Shown: in pieces, positions 18,571 through 27,903 of the stretch
How positions within the stretch are numbered: the stretch's first letter is position 1
Layout: each line of letters begins with the position of its first letter
Source of the DNA: Duganella margarita
GTDB taxonomy: Bacteria; Pseudomonadota; Gammaproteobacteria; Burkholderiales; Burkholderiaceae_D
Length of the DNA stretch: 64,000 bases
Assembly (NCBI RefSeq): GCF_009857535.1
Contig: NZ_WWCS01000012.1
Coordinates: 124,001 to 188,000 of the forward strand
Direction: 5' to 3'
Notes under the pieces: generated by a model
Seen by the model: the letters and a program-made list of their open reading frames with translations, nothing else
Databases searched by the model: none
Told to the model about the DNA's origin: nothing
Translations under genes and position numbers: made by a program

Positions 18571-19936
18571 TAATCCTTATGACGGTGGCCCGGCCCGGCT
18601 GCGGCCCCGTCTTCCTGTCGTAGAACCGCTGGCGCCGGCCAACGCCGCCGCCAGCACGATCACCCACGCGGCCGGTCACAAGAACATGCAGCAGCTGATC
18701 CAGCTGCGCTGGATCGCCGTGATCGGCCAGATCACCACCATTGCCACCGCCTCGATTCTGCTGGGCGTGCAGCTGCCGATGCCGGCCATGCTGAATGTGC
18801 TGGCCTGCCTGATCGCCTTTAACGTCGCCAGCATCCTGCGCTGGCAGGAAAACCAGGTGGTGTCCAACAGCGAACTGCTGCTGGCGTTGACGGTGGACGT
18901 GGCCAGCCTGACGGCGCAGCTGTATCTGAGCGGCGGCGCCACCAATCCATTTGTCTTCCTGTATCTGCTGCACGTGATTTTGGGCGCGGTGCTGCTGGAG
19001 ACGTGGGCCACGTGGACCATGGTGATCGTTACCGGCGCCTGCATCGCCGGGCTGGCGCTGTTTTCTGAACCGTTGCCGCTGCCGCAGGATCACGCGCTGG
19101 GCATTTTCAGCCTGTACGTGCAGGGCATGCTGCTGTGCTTTATCCTGGACGCGGCGCTGCTGGTCATCTTCATCACCCGCATCATGCAGAATATGCGCAG
19201 CAGCGCGGCGGCGGTCTCCGACCTGCGCCAGCGCGCGGCGGAAGAAGAACACATCGTCCGCATGGGGTTATTGGCGTCCGGCGCGGCGCATGAACTGGGC
19301 ACGCCGCTGGCCACGCTGGCGGTGATCCTCGGCGACTGGAAGCACATGCCGGAATTCAAAGGCAGCCCGGTGCTGCTGGAGGAAATCGCCGAGATGCAAA
19401 CGCAGCTCAAGCGCTGCAAGTCCATCGTCAGCGGCATTCTGATGTCGGCCGGCGAGGCGCGCGGCGAATCTTCGACCGCCACCACGCTCAATACCTTCCT
19501 CGACGAAGTGGTGGCCGAGTGGCGCGTCGGCCGCCCGGTGGTGGCGTTTGAACTGGAAAACCGCATCGCTATTGACCTGCCGGTGGTGTCCGATTCCACC
19601 CTCAAGCAAATGATCTGTAATGTGCTGGATAATGCGCTGGAAGCGTCGCCGGCGTGGCTGCGCATGGAAGCGAGCATCGAACGCGGCATGCTGGTGCTGC
19701 TGGTGACCGATAACGGTCCGGGCTTCGCACCGTCTATACTGGCGCAGTTTGGCAAGCCATACAATTCCAGCAAGGGCCGTCCTGGCGGCGGACTGGGACT
19801 GTTCCTGGTGCTGAATGTGGCGCGCACGCTGGGCGGCGAAGTGATCGCGACCAACCGCGAGCAGGGCGGGGCGATGGTGCGTTTGACGCTGCCGTTGTCG
19901 GCCATCGAAATCAAATCGGAACAACAAACGACATGA
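18551..19936 (+). CDS. regB: RegB/PrrB/ActS-type redox-sensing histidine kinase
   Basis: 461 residues. Six hydrophobic segments (about residues 52-210) carry the quinone-binding-type motif GGATNPF (128-134). The H-box GAAHELGTPLATLAV with H247 is the exact RegB-type signature. A HATPase domain follows: N-box CNVLDNALEASPAW, G1 DNGPGF, and GRPGGGLGLFL. The ATG overlaps the SURF1 stop by 20 bases; an alternative start at Met46 would leave a gap. RegB kinases respond to the quinone pool and control respiratory genes, so feedback on the adjacent cyo genes is a natural inference. Confidence 0.9.
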   Translation: MRANKNSNPYDGGPARLRPRLPVVEPLAPANAAASTITHAAGHKNMQQLIQLRWIAVIGQITTIATASILLGVQLPMPAMLNVLACLIAFNVASILRWQENQVVSNSELLLALTVDVASLTAQLYLSGGATNPFVFLYLLHVILGAVLLETWATWTMVIVTGACIAGLALFSEPLPLPQDHALGIFSLYVQGMLLCFILDAALLVIFITRIMQNMRSSAAAVSDLRQRAAEEEHIVRMGLLASGAAHELGTPLATLAVILGDWKHMPEFKGSPVLLEEIAEMQTQLKRCKSIVSGILMSAGEARGESSTATTLNTFLDEVVAEWRVGRPVVAFELENRIAIDLPVVSDSTLKQMICNVLDNALEASPAWLRMEASIERGMLVLLVTDNGPGFAPSILAQFGKPYNSSKGRPGGGLGLFLVLNVARTLGGEVIATNREQGGAMVRLTLPLSAIEIKSEQQTT

Positions 19937-20472
19937 CGACAGAAGATCGAGTACTGCTGCTGGTAGAAGATGATGCAGCCTTCGCCCGTACCTTGGGGCG
20001 TTCCTTCGAGCGGCGCGGCTATCAGGTGCTGCTGGCGGAAAACGTGGACGATGCCAGCGCGCTGCTGGTCGACCATTCGCCCGGTTACGCCGTGGTGGAC
20101 TTGAAACTGAAGGGCAATTCGTCCGGCCTGGCCTGCGTGCAGATGCTGCATGAGCATGACGAAGAGATGCTGATTGTGGTGCTGACCGGCTTCGCCAGCA
20201 TCAACACGGCCGTGGAGGCGATCAAGCTGGGCGCCTGCCAGTATCTGGCCAAGCCGTCCAACACCGACGATATCGAAGCCGCATTCGAGCACGTGGCTGG
20301 CGCGGCGGACCTGGAACTAAGTTCGCGCACCACGTCGGTCAAGACGCTGGAGTGGGAGCATATTCACACGGTGCTGGCGGAGACCGATTTCAATATCTCC
20401 GAAGCGGCTCGCCGTCTCGGCATGCACCGCCGCACGCTGGCGCGCAAACTTGAGAAACAACGGGTGAAGTGA
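19933..20472 (+). CDS. regA: RegA/PrrA/ActR-type response regulator
   Basis: 179 residues. Receiver domain with acidic pocket LLVEDD, phospho-acceptor D56 in YAVVDLKLKG and the conserved K in YLAKP; then a Fis-type helix-turn-helix at about 145-175 (NISEAARRLGMHRRTLARKL). Its ATG overlaps the kinase stop by 4 bases. RegA proteins activate or repress oxidase, carbon and nitrogen genes according to redox state. The pair is the last recognisable part of the cyo transcription unit. Confidence 0.92.
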   Translation: MTTEDRVLLLVEDDAAFARTLGRSFERRGYQVLLAENVDDASALLVDHSPGYAVVDLKLKGNSSGLACVQMLHEHDEEMLIVVLTGFASINTAVEAIKLGACQYLAKPSNTDDIEAAFEHVAGAADLELSSRTTSVKTLEWEHIHTVLAETDFNISEAARRLGMHRRTLARKLEKQRVK

Positions 20473-20482
20473 GCCCGAAAAT

Positions 20483-21076
20483 ATGAGCCAGCAAGCATCG
20501 CTATTTGATTTTGAACCGCCGCCAAAACTGACGGACCGGATCTTCTTCGCCATCGCGCCGGATGCTGCGGCCATCGCCGCCGTCGGCGCGCTGACGGCGA
20601 CGCTGAAAGCGCAGCACGCCATGCAAGGCCGGCCGATTGCCGAAGCCAAGCTGCATTGCACCCTGTGTAATCTCGGAGACTTTGCCGGCATGCCGGACAC
20701 GCTGATCGCGCGTGCATCGGCAGCGGCAACGCAGGTGGCCGGCGCCACGCTGCCGTTTGTGGCCAGCTTCGACACCGCACAGACCTTCGTGAACCGCGCC
20801 CGCAACCGGCCTTTCGTTTTGACCGGCGGCGATGGCGTGATCGGTGTCGCTGCGCTGTACCGTAACCTGAACAGCGCGCTGCACAAAGCGGGCATCCCCG
20901 GCAATCCCGCCAGCTACACGCCGCACGTCACGCTGCTGTATGACGATGTCACGGCGCCGCCGCAAGGCGTGGCGCCGGTGGAATGGACCGTGCGCGAGTT
21001 CGTCCTGCTGCACAGTCACATTGGTCAGGCACGTCCTTACAACGTGCTGGCCCGCTTTAGAATGCCTTCAGCTTGA
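20483..21076 (+). CDS. thpR: RNA 2',3'-cyclic phosphodiesterase / 2'-5' RNA ligase family
   Basis: 197 residues of the 2H phosphoesterase superfamily. Both catalytic H-x-T-L motifs are visible: LHCTL and PHVTL, about 90 residues apart. ThpR/LigT opens 2',3'-cyclic phosphates on RNA. It starts 10 bases after regA, so it may share the transcript. Its last 20 bases overlap the end of the convergent outer-membrane protein gene. Confidence 0.88.
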   Translation: MSQQASLFDFEPPPKLTDRIFFAIAPDAAAIAAVGALTATLKAQHAMQGRPIAEAKLHCTLCNLGDFAGMPDTLIARASAAATQVAGATLPFVASFDTAQTFVNRARNRPFVLTGGDGVIGVAALYRNLNSALHKAGIPGNPASYTPHVTLLYDDVTAPPQGVAPVEWTVREFVLLHSHIGQARPYNVLARFRMPSA

Positions 21077-21545
21077 GCTGAATCGACAGCGCGCCGTACA
21101 AACGGTCTTTGTACGACGGCACGATGGCGACATTGACGCCAACGCGTTCGTATTCGTAGCTGAGGGTGGGGATGGCGGCGGGGAACCAGCCGCCATCGCG
21201 CATTTTAGGGTAGCCGCTAAAGCCGCCGACCACCGCGCCGATGCGCACCGGGCCGATTTTCCATGGCTGGTAATACACGCCCGCGTAATTGGAATAAGCG
21301 CGGTCGCTGTTATAGAAGCGTCCCGCTGTTACTGATGCCACCGTCGAAAAGCGCCATTCCGCGCCCAGGCCGGGATTGCTGTCGTTCAGGCCCTTATCGC
21401 GCTGGAAGTGGTAGGAATAAAAACCACCATTGATCCAGACTTCCTGCAGCGGCTTCGACTCGATGGTCTCAAAACCGTCGGCCATGGCCTGACCGGATAC
21501 ACAGGCCAGCAACGCCAGCCCGGCAATACGCAAACTATTAATCAT
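21057..21545 (-). CDS. Small outer-membrane beta-barrel-like protein
   Basis: 162 residues with a signal peptide (MINSLRIAGLALLACVSGQAMA). The mature part alternates polar and aromatic residues and ends in LKLKAF with a C-terminal Phe, typical of an outer-membrane barrel of about eight strands. The stretch VWINGGFYSYHFQRDKGLND followed by NPGLGAEWRF resembles PagP-like or related small barrels but the catalytic residues are not identifiable. Single gene, convergent with thpR. Confidence 0.7.
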   Translation of the reverse strand: MINSLRIAGLALLACVSGQAMADGFETIESKPLQEVWINGGFYSYHFQRDKGLNDSNPGLGAEWRFSTVASVTAGRFYNSDRAYSNYAGVYYQPWKIGPVRIGAVVGGFSGYPKMRDGGWFPAAIPTLSYEYERVGVNVAIVPSYKDRLYGALSIQLKLKAF

Positions 21546-21605
21546 CCGAAGCTTTCTTCGTCATGTTGATTGAGGACTGGGATTATAGCCGTGTATGATG
21601 CGGGC

Positions 21606-22832
21606 ATGAAAACCACGTCGCGTCCCTTTCTCGGTTTGCTGGTGTTTGCCGCCGGCTGCGCGCAGGCCGCCGAATGGCGTGGCCTGGTCGATGTGCGCGC
21701 CGTCGATTCCGACGCCAGCCGCAGCTTCCTCGACAGCGGCATGGGCAAGACGCGCTACGACGCAAACTCGCCGCGCTTCAGCATCGGCCAGGCCGTGTTG
21801 CATGGCGATGCCGATATCACCGACAGCATCAGCGGTACATTGGAATTGAGCGCCGATCAGCAGCATCGCGGCGTGATCGACGTGCGCGAGGCATGGCTGG
21901 CATGGAGCCCGGTGCCGTCGGGCGCGTGGAAGACGCGCGTCAAGGCCGGCTTCTTCTTCCCGCCGACCAGCGTGGAAATCGACTACGACAGCGTCGGCTG
22001 GGTGCCGAAGCACACCATTTCCAGCTCCGCCATCAATAGCTGGATCGGCGAGGAGCTGCGCACCAACGGCGTGGAGTGGAGTGCGCGCCGGCTGGGCCGC
22101 TATGTCGATGCGCCGTACGACGTGGGCGTGGTGGCGGCGGTCTTTAACGGCAATGATCCCACTGGGACGTTGCTGGCATGGCGCGGCTGGTCGATCAGCG
22201 ACCGCATCGCCGGCCGCTTCGATACAGTCAAGCTGCCCGATCTGCCGGTGTACCGGCGCGACGGCGCCATCCCACGGCAGTGGCGCGACATCCATCCGTT
22301 CCGCGAAGTCGATGGGCGGCTCGGCTACTACGCCGGCGCCAATTTCAATGTAGGCACGCGGCTGGAGCTGGCTGCGCTGCATTACGATAATCTGGGCGAT
22401 CCGATGGTGGTCAAGGACTGGCAGTACAGCTGGCGCACGCGCTTCGACCATGTCAGCGCCGTATGGCGGCCAAGCGGCCAGTGGGAACTGGCGATGCAGG
22501 CCATGCGCGGCGATACGCTGATGGGGCCAGACGCGGTGGCGCTGGATTTTCAATCGTGGTTTGCGCTGGCCAGCCATCCGCTTGGCGGTGGCACGGCGGC
22601 GATTCGCTATGATCATTTCCGCACGCGCGGGCACGATATCCTGCCCGCCGATCCCAACGACGAAAACGGCTACGGTATCGCGCTGGCCTTCGACTGGCCG
22701 CTTTCGGACAACCTGTCCCTGATGAGCGAAGCGCTGCTGGTCCGCAGTGACCGTTCGGCGCGGCGCCTGATCGCCGAGCTACCCCAGCAAACCGAACGCA
22801 GCATCACGCTGTCGCTGCGCTGGCGTTTCTAA
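21606..22832 (+). CDS. Porin-like outer-membrane protein
   Basis: 408 residues; signal peptide (MKTTSRPFLGLLVFAAGCAQA) and a barrel-like alternation through to the C-terminal LRWRF. Sections such as GTLELSADQQHRGVIDVREAWLA and YYAGANFNVGTRLELAALHY resemble OprP/O-type or TorF-like porins. ATG 21606 is chosen because it begins the signal peptide. It is divergent from the small barrel protein at 21545. Substrate unknown. Confidence 0.73.
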   Translation: MKTTSRPFLGLLVFAAGCAQAAEWRGLVDVRAVDSDASRSFLDSGMGKTRYDANSPRFSIGQAVLHGDADITDSISGTLELSADQQHRGVIDVREAWLAWSPVPSGAWKTRVKAGFFFPPTSVEIDYDSVGWVPKHTISSSAINSWIGEELRTNGVEWSARRLGRYVDAPYDVGVVAAVFNGNDPTGTLLAWRGWSISDRIAGRFDTVKLPDLPVYRRDGAIPRQWRDIHPFREVDGRLGYYAGANFNVGTRLELAALHYDNLGDPMVVKDWQYSWRTRFDHVSAVWRPSGQWELAMQAMRGDTLMGPDAVALDFQSWFALASHPLGGGTAAIRYDHFRTRGHDILPADPNDENGYGIALAFDWPLSDNLSLMSEALLVRSDRSARRLIAELPQQTERSITLSLRWRF

Positions 22833-22916
22833 GCCGGTCTCATACCTCGTTGGAGAGGTGTTTTCCCTATCTTTAAAGTAGTAAAGTTCCATCCAAGTTG
22901 ACGCATGGACATTGCT

Positions 22917-22953
22917 AATAGGCAATGCCTATTGACTGGATTTAATCAATCCA
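22917..22953. promoter_or_regulatory. Two adjacent inverted repeats upstream of a chemoreceptor gene
   Basis: AATAGGC-aat-GCCTATT (22917-22933) and TGGATT-taatc-AATCCA (22937-22953) lie 65-100 bases before the chemoreceptor start, in an AT-richer stretch. GCCGAAAT at about 22967-22975 resembles a sigma-28 -10 box but no matching TAAA at the right distance was found. Confidence 0.4.
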
Positions 22954-23017
22954 TTTAACGAAATTGCCGAAATACAATATGATGCGGATATCTCGTGTGC
23001 GATCTAAAGGAAATGCA

Positions 23018-24685
23018 ATGGAAACGAATAAGAATGAAATCAGCGTCGCCGCCCGTCTGAGCATCGGTTTTGGCATCGTGCTGGCGATGATGCTGGCGTT
23101 GTCGGCACTGAGCGTGATCAAGGTCAATGCCATCGACAACAGCCTGCAACACATCAGCGAAGTGAATAACGTCAAGCAGCGGTACGCGGTCAACCTGCGT
23201 GGCAGTGTGCACGACCGCGCGATTGGACTGCGCGACGTGGCCTTGGTCAGTGATGGTGAACTGGCTGCGGTGACCGCGCAGATCGACAAACTGGATAGCG
23301 ACTACCAGCGCTCCGCGCAGCCGCTGGACGCCATGATCAGCGACGCCAAAGCCAAAGTCACGCCGGAAGAACGCGAGTGGCTGAACAAGATCAAGCAGAG
23401 CGAGGCCCGCGCCACGCCGCTGATCAAGAAAATTGCGGAAGCCCGCCGCGCCGGCGACACCGACAATGCCCGCAAGATGATGCTGGATGAGGCCAAACCG
23501 GCCTTCACCGATTGGCTGGCCAATATCAATGGCTTCATCGACCAGGAAGAGAAACTGACCGGGGCCGAATCGGAGCTCGCGCGTAAGGGCGCGCATAACT
23601 TCCAGTCGCTGGCCCTGTTGGCTGCGGCGATTGCCATCGCCATCGGCGTGGTGGTTGCATGGCGCGTGACGCAGTACCTGCTGCGCGCGCTCGGCGCCGA
23701 ACCGGCGGAAGTGAAGGCGCTGGCCAATGCGGTGGACCGTGGCGAGTTGTATCACGAAGTCGAATTGCGTGGCCAGGACAAGGACAGCATCATGGCCGTG
23801 CTGGTGAAGATGAGCCGCAACCTGCGCAGCACCGTCACCGAAGTGCACGAAGCCGCCGTTGCCGTAAGCAGCATCAGCGACCAGATCTCGGAACAGAACC
23901 AGCACCTGTCCGGCCGCACGGAAGACCAGGCCAGCTCACTGGAGGAAACCGCATCGGCGATGGAAGAACTGACCGCCACCGTCAAGCAAAACGCCGACAG
24001 CGCCCGCGACGCCAACAACCTGGCGCACAACGCGTCCGATATCGCCAGCAAGGGGGGCGAGATTGTCGATGAAGTAGTGCAGACCATGAACGCCATCGAC
24101 GTCTCGTCGCGCAAGATCGAAGAGATCATCAGCGTAATTGACGGTATCGCCTTCCAGACCAATATCCTGGCATTGAACGCTGCCGTGGAAGCAGCACGCG
24201 CCGGTGAGCAGGGGCGCGGCTTTGCGGTGGTGGCGACTGAAGTGCGTAGTCTGGCGCAGCGCAGCTCCACCGCGGCGCGCGAAGTGAAAACGCTGATCGA
24301 TGAATCGGTCGCCAAGATCCACGCTGGTACCGCGCTGGTGGAACACGCCGGTACCACCATGCGCGACATCGTGCACAGCGTGAAGCAGGTAAGCGACATG
24401 GTGAGCGCCATTACGCTGGCCAGCAATGAACAGAGCGTGGGCATCGAGGAAGTCAACCGCGCCATCTCGCAGATGGACCAGGTGACGCAGCAGAACGCCG
24501 CGCTGGTGGAACATGCGGCCGGGGAAGTCGAAGTGCTGCAGGAGCAGGCAGCGCAGCTGAATAACGCCGTCAGCGTGTTCAAGACCCGCCGCGAAGGCTG
24601 GAGTGCGCAGCCTTCGCGTGCCGCACATTCCGATGCCCGTGCCGAAGCCCGTGTCGGCTTGCTGTCGGCGCCACTGGGAGCGTAA
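23018..24685 (+). CDS. Methyl-accepting chemotaxis protein
   Basis: 555-residue chemoreceptor. N-terminal transmembrane helix (LSIGFGIVLAMMLALSALSVI), periplasmic four-helix-bundle ligand domain to about residue 185, second helix (LALLAAAIAIAIGVVVAWRV), HAMP, then the coiled-coil signalling domain with hairpin tip (VIDGIAFQTNILALNAAVEA and ARAGEQGRGFAVVATEVRSL). AAAGGAAA (23006-23013) precedes ATG 23018, which begins the protein better than the in-frame ATG 22964. The C-terminus has no NWETF-type CheR tether. The phosphodiesterase gene follows after 2 bases, suggesting joint expression. Confidence 0.95.
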   Translation: METNKNEISVAARLSIGFGIVLAMMLALSALSVIKVNAIDNSLQHISEVNNVKQRYAVNLRGSVHDRAIGLRDVALVSDGELAAVTAQIDKLDSDYQRSAQPLDAMISDAKAKVTPEEREWLNKIKQSEARATPLIKKIAEARRAGDTDNARKMMLDEAKPAFTDWLANINGFIDQEEKLTGAESELARKGAHNFQSLALLAAAIAIAIGVVVAWRVTQYLLRALGAEPAEVKALANAVDRGELYHEVELRGQDKDSIMAVLVKMSRNLRSTVTEVHEAAVAVSSISDQISEQNQHLSGRTEDQASSLEETASAMEELTATVKQNADSARDANNLAHNASDIASKGGEIVDEVVQTMNAIDVSSRKIEEIISVIDGIAFQTNILALNAAVEAARAGEQGRGFAVVATEVRSLAQRSSTAAREVKTLIDESVAKIHAGTALVEHAGTTMRDIVHSVKQVSDMVSAITLASNEQSVGIEEVNRAISQMDQVTQQNAALVEHAAGEVEVLQEQAAQLNNAVSVFKTRREGWSAQPSRAAHSDARAEARVGLLSAPLGA

Positions 24686-24687
24686 GG

Positions 24688-26478
24688 ATGCAGCAGATTC
24701 TGCTCAAAAACTCCGAGCCGGAGCGCGTCCGCGCGCTCCACCAGTTGGGTATTTTGAACACCAACACCAGCGAGTATTTCGACGCTGTCACGCGGCTGGC
24801 GATGGAGCTGTTTGGCGTTGATGGCGCGTACATCTCGCTGCTGGACAGCGACCGCCAGTGGCTCAAGTCCACCGTCGGTTTCTGCCCGCCGAACACGGAG
24901 CGCGAGCAAACCTTCTGCAACTACACCATCCAGCAGGCCAGCGTACTGGTGATCGAAGACACGCTGCTGGACGCGCGCTTTGCCGATAATCCAATGGTCA
25001 CCGGCCCGCAGGCGGTGCGCTTTTACGCAGGCGCGCCGCTGATTACGGTGGACGGCTACGCCATCGGCGCGCTGTGCGTTATTGATCGGCAGCCGCGCAG
25101 CCTGAACGCGGCCGAGAAGGACAAGCTGACGCGCCTGGCGTCTCTGGTGATGGCGCACATCACGCTGGGCCGCGCGGTTGGGCATGTTGATGCGGTCAGC
25201 GGCATCCCCAATAAATACCAGCTGTTTGAAGACCTGACCACGCAAGCGCGCCTGTATCCGCAGCAGCGCCGCGTGCTGGCGGATATCGCCATGCCGGATG
25301 CGGCCAAGTCGTTCGAAATCATCCGCGTGCTCGGTGCTGCGGTCTACGATGCGCTGGTCCGTGAAGTCGGCGCGCGGCTGATTCGGCTGTTTGAGGGCAG
25401 GGCACAGGTGTATCACCTGAACGATGCGCGCTTCGCGATTCTGTCGCGCGACGAGGATACGGATGGTTTCATCAGCTACCTGCACGGGCTTGACGACGCG
25501 CTGGAAGCACCGCTGAATGGCTTGAATATTCCGATGGCGTTGAACAGCTTCGGCGGCATCGTGGTGTTCGAGCTATGCCAGAACGCGGCCCAGGATGCGC
25601 CGCGCAAGGCCGCTGCCGCCATCAATCACGCGATGGTCAACCAGCAGCGCTGGAGTCAGTACAGCAACGCGGAAGACGAAAAGCAGCAGCGCGCGTTCCG
25701 GCTGCTGAACGATGTGCGGCACTCCATCGCGCAAGGCCATTTCGAGTTGTTCTATCAGCCCAAGCATGAACTGAACAAGGGCGCCTGCCTGTCCGCCGAG
25801 GCCCTGCTGCGCTGGAACCATGCCGAACTGGGGCCGGTGTCGCCGGCGGAATTTATCCCGCTGGTGGAAAAGACCGCGTTGATCGGCCCATTGACCCATT
25901 GGGTGATCCGCACCGCCATTCGCCAGCTCGGCGAATGGCATGCGGCGGGCAATCAGATCAAGGTGGCGATCAACCTGTCGGCCTATAATTTTGCGGAGCC
26001 GGATATCGTCGAACGGCTGGCCGCGACCTGCCGCGAATTCAATGTCGATCCGCGCTACGTGGAGATCGAATGCACTGAAGGCATGTGGATGGAAGGGCCG
26101 GGCATCCTGAAGGCGCTGCACGGTATCCGCGATCTGGGCATGAGTCTCGCGCTGGACGATTTCGGCACGGGCTACAGCAACTTCGCGTATTTGCAGAAGG
26201 TGCCGGCCACGGTGGTAAAGGTCGACCAGTCGCTGATCCGTAATGTTGACGCAAACCCGCGCGACCAGCGCATCGTCCGTTCGCTGATCGGCTTGGCGCG
26301 TGAGCTGGATTACCAGGTGGTGGCGGAGGGCGTGGAGACCGAACAGTCACTGGGCCTGATCCGCGCCTGGGGCTGCGACATCGCGCAGGGCTATCACTTC
26401 GCCAAACCGCTTAACGCCACGGCCTTCCTCGCCCACGCGATCCAGCACCGCGAAAGTCACGCCGCGGTCACGCTCTAA
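24688..26478 (+). CDS. GAF - degenerate GGDEF - EAL cyclic-di-GMP phosphodiesterase
   Basis: 596 residues. GAF sensor at about 15-165, GGDEF-like domain at about 170-320 whose signature reads NDARF (YHLNDARFAIL), so no cyclase activity, and a complete EAL domain from about 345. EAL catalytic marks all present: SAEALLRW, INLS, ECTEG, LDDFGTGYS, KVDQSLI, VAEGVET, AQGYHFAKP. It should hydrolyse cyclic di-GMP under control of the GAF ligand. It starts 2 bases after the chemoreceptor stop, linking chemotactic and c-di-GMP output. Confidence 0.92.
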   Translation: MQQILLKNSEPERVRALHQLGILNTNTSEYFDAVTRLAMELFGVDGAYISLLDSDRQWLKSTVGFCPPNTEREQTFCNYTIQQASVLVIEDTLLDARFADNPMVTGPQAVRFYAGAPLITVDGYAIGALCVIDRQPRSLNAAEKDKLTRLASLVMAHITLGRAVGHVDAVSGIPNKYQLFEDLTTQARLYPQQRRVLADIAMPDAAKSFEIIRVLGAAVYDALVREVGARLIRLFEGRAQVYHLNDARFAILSRDEDTDGFISYLHGLDDALEAPLNGLNIPMALNSFGGIVVFELCQNAAQDAPRKAAAAINHAMVNQQRWSQYSNAEDEKQQRAFRLLNDVRHSIAQGHFELFYQPKHELNKGACLSAEALLRWNHAELGPVSPAEFIPLVEKTALIGPLTHWVIRTAIRQLGEWHAAGNQIKVAINLSAYNFAEPDIVERLAATCREFNVDPRYVEIECTEGMWMEGPGILKALHGIRDLGMSLALDDFGTGYSNFAYLQKVPATVVKVDQSLIRNVDANPRDQRIVRSLIGLARELDYQVVAEGVETEQSLGLIRAWGCDIAQGYHFAKPLNATAFLAHAIQHRESHAAVTL

Positions 26479-26529
26479 GGTCTGCCGCTGCTCTGGCCTG
26501 GATTGTAAAGTTGGCATTATAATCCGGCC

Positions 26530-27903
26530 ATGAAAACCATATTGCGCCTGATTCCCCTGATTCTGCTGCTGGCCGGATGCCAGTCCACCCAGCAGCGGAT
26601 TGCCGATTGCAAGGTCGGCGACTGGACTGCCATTGGCCACAAGGACGGCTTGCTCGGCGAGCCGGCCAACTACGCCGACCGCAAGGACTTCTGTGATGAT
26701 CACGCCGACACGCCTGCCGCCGCCGATGCCGTCGCGCGCTACACGGCTGGTTGGGCGCAAGGTAACTGGGACGCCTGGCACATCCTCGGCCAGCAGGATG
26801 GCGTGCAGGGGAAGCAGCCACAGTTTGAGCAGCGCGCCAACGCTGACGAAGTCCGCAAGCACAAAACGCCGCTGAATCGTCCGGCTTACGATGACGGCTG
26901 GGCCAGCGGTAACTCTACCTATTGGCGCAATACCGGCCAGCGCGATGGCGCCAGCGGCCAGCCGGCGACGCAAAAGGAAGCCAGCCGCGCCAATGCGGCA
27001 GCCGCGCAGCTGCGGTTTGACGATGCCGCCTACGCCGATGGCTGGCGCGCCGGCAACCGCACCTTCTGGTCCGACGCCGGCTACTCGGACGCCAGGAGCG
27101 GCATCCCGGACAGCGAATTCCGCAACCGCGCTACCGCCGCCCGGCGCGCCGGCGTCGATGTGCAGGAAGAGTCGTACCGCACCGCCTGGAATGCGGAGAT
27201 CGTCAACTACTGGCGCAATCTCGGCACGCAGGATGCCACCAGTGGCAAGGAGTTCGGCACGCGCGGACGCGAGGCCAAGGCAAAGGGATTGAAGATCTAC
27301 GAGCAGGAATACCGCCAGGCCTGGGAGGCCCGTCTGATCGAATACTGGCGCACAACTGGCGCAGCGGACGGTTACGGCCAGCCGTTCCTGCTGGAAGACC
27401 GTATCAATAACGCCAGCGGAAATGGCGTGTTTGCGATTCCCGGCACGCGCGATGCCTACACCAATGCGTGGCGCCAGGAGAACGCGCGTTACTGCGTGCC
27501 GGATAACGCTTTTGAACGGGGACGAACCAATACCGGGATGGCGGTGGAAGTTTGTGCGCCCGCACTGCAGAACCAGTTGAAGCACGCTTACGTGAGCGGC
27601 CAGGATTACGAGGTCGCGGCGGTCAAATACCGCCAGGCGGTGGCAGATGCCAACGATCTGGCGAACCGCGCGCGTGATGCGCGCAACCGGTTAGGAAAAC
27701 TGGAACGCGAGATCCGCGCCAGTCAGGAAGCGAAGGACCGTCCCGCCAACGACGACACGGCCAAGCAGGATCGCCGCCGGGAACAGGAGCGGCGCGAGTT
27801 GAACGACTATCTGCAACGTGTGGAGCGGCAGCTGGATGACGTCCGACGTTGGGTCGAGCGTCATGACCTGCAAATGCAGCGCCTGCGTCGCGAGATCTAT
27901 TAG
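26530..27903 (+). CDS. Lipoprotein built of DUF2799-like tandem repeats
   Basis: 457 residues; lipoprotein signal with C17 (ILLLAGC). The mature chain contains about seven imperfect repeats of some 40 residues, each with the pattern Y-x2-GW-x2-GN-x3-YW-x3-G-x2-DG-x2-G (for example PAYDDGWASGNSTYWRNTGQ, AAYADGWRAGNRTFWSDAGY, ESYRTAWNAEIVNYWRNLGT). This matches DUF2799, usually present once or twice. The last 95 residues form a charged coiled coil (ERRELNDYLQRVERQLDDVR). Function unknown; a cell-envelope structural role is possible. It ends overlapping the convergent TonB receptor gene by 4 bases. Confidence 0.8.
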   Translation: MKTILRLIPLILLLAGCQSTQQRIADCKVGDWTAIGHKDGLLGEPANYADRKDFCDDHADTPAAADAVARYTAGWAQGNWDAWHILGQQDGVQGKQPQFEQRANADEVRKHKTPLNRPAYDDGWASGNSTYWRNTGQRDGASGQPATQKEASRANAAAAQLRFDDAAYADGWRAGNRTFWSDAGYSDARSGIPDSEFRNRATAARRAGVDVQEESYRTAWNAEIVNYWRNLGTQDATSGKEFGTRGREAKAKGLKIYEQEYRQAWEARLIEYWRTTGAADGYGQPFLLEDRINNASGNGVFAIPGTRDAYTNAWRQENARYCVPDNAFERGRTNTGMAVEVCAPALQNQLKHAYVSGQDYEVAAVKYRQAVADANDLANRARDARNRLGKLEREIRASQEAKDRPANDDTAKQDRRREQERRELNDYLQRVERQLDDVRRWVERHDLQMQRLRREIY

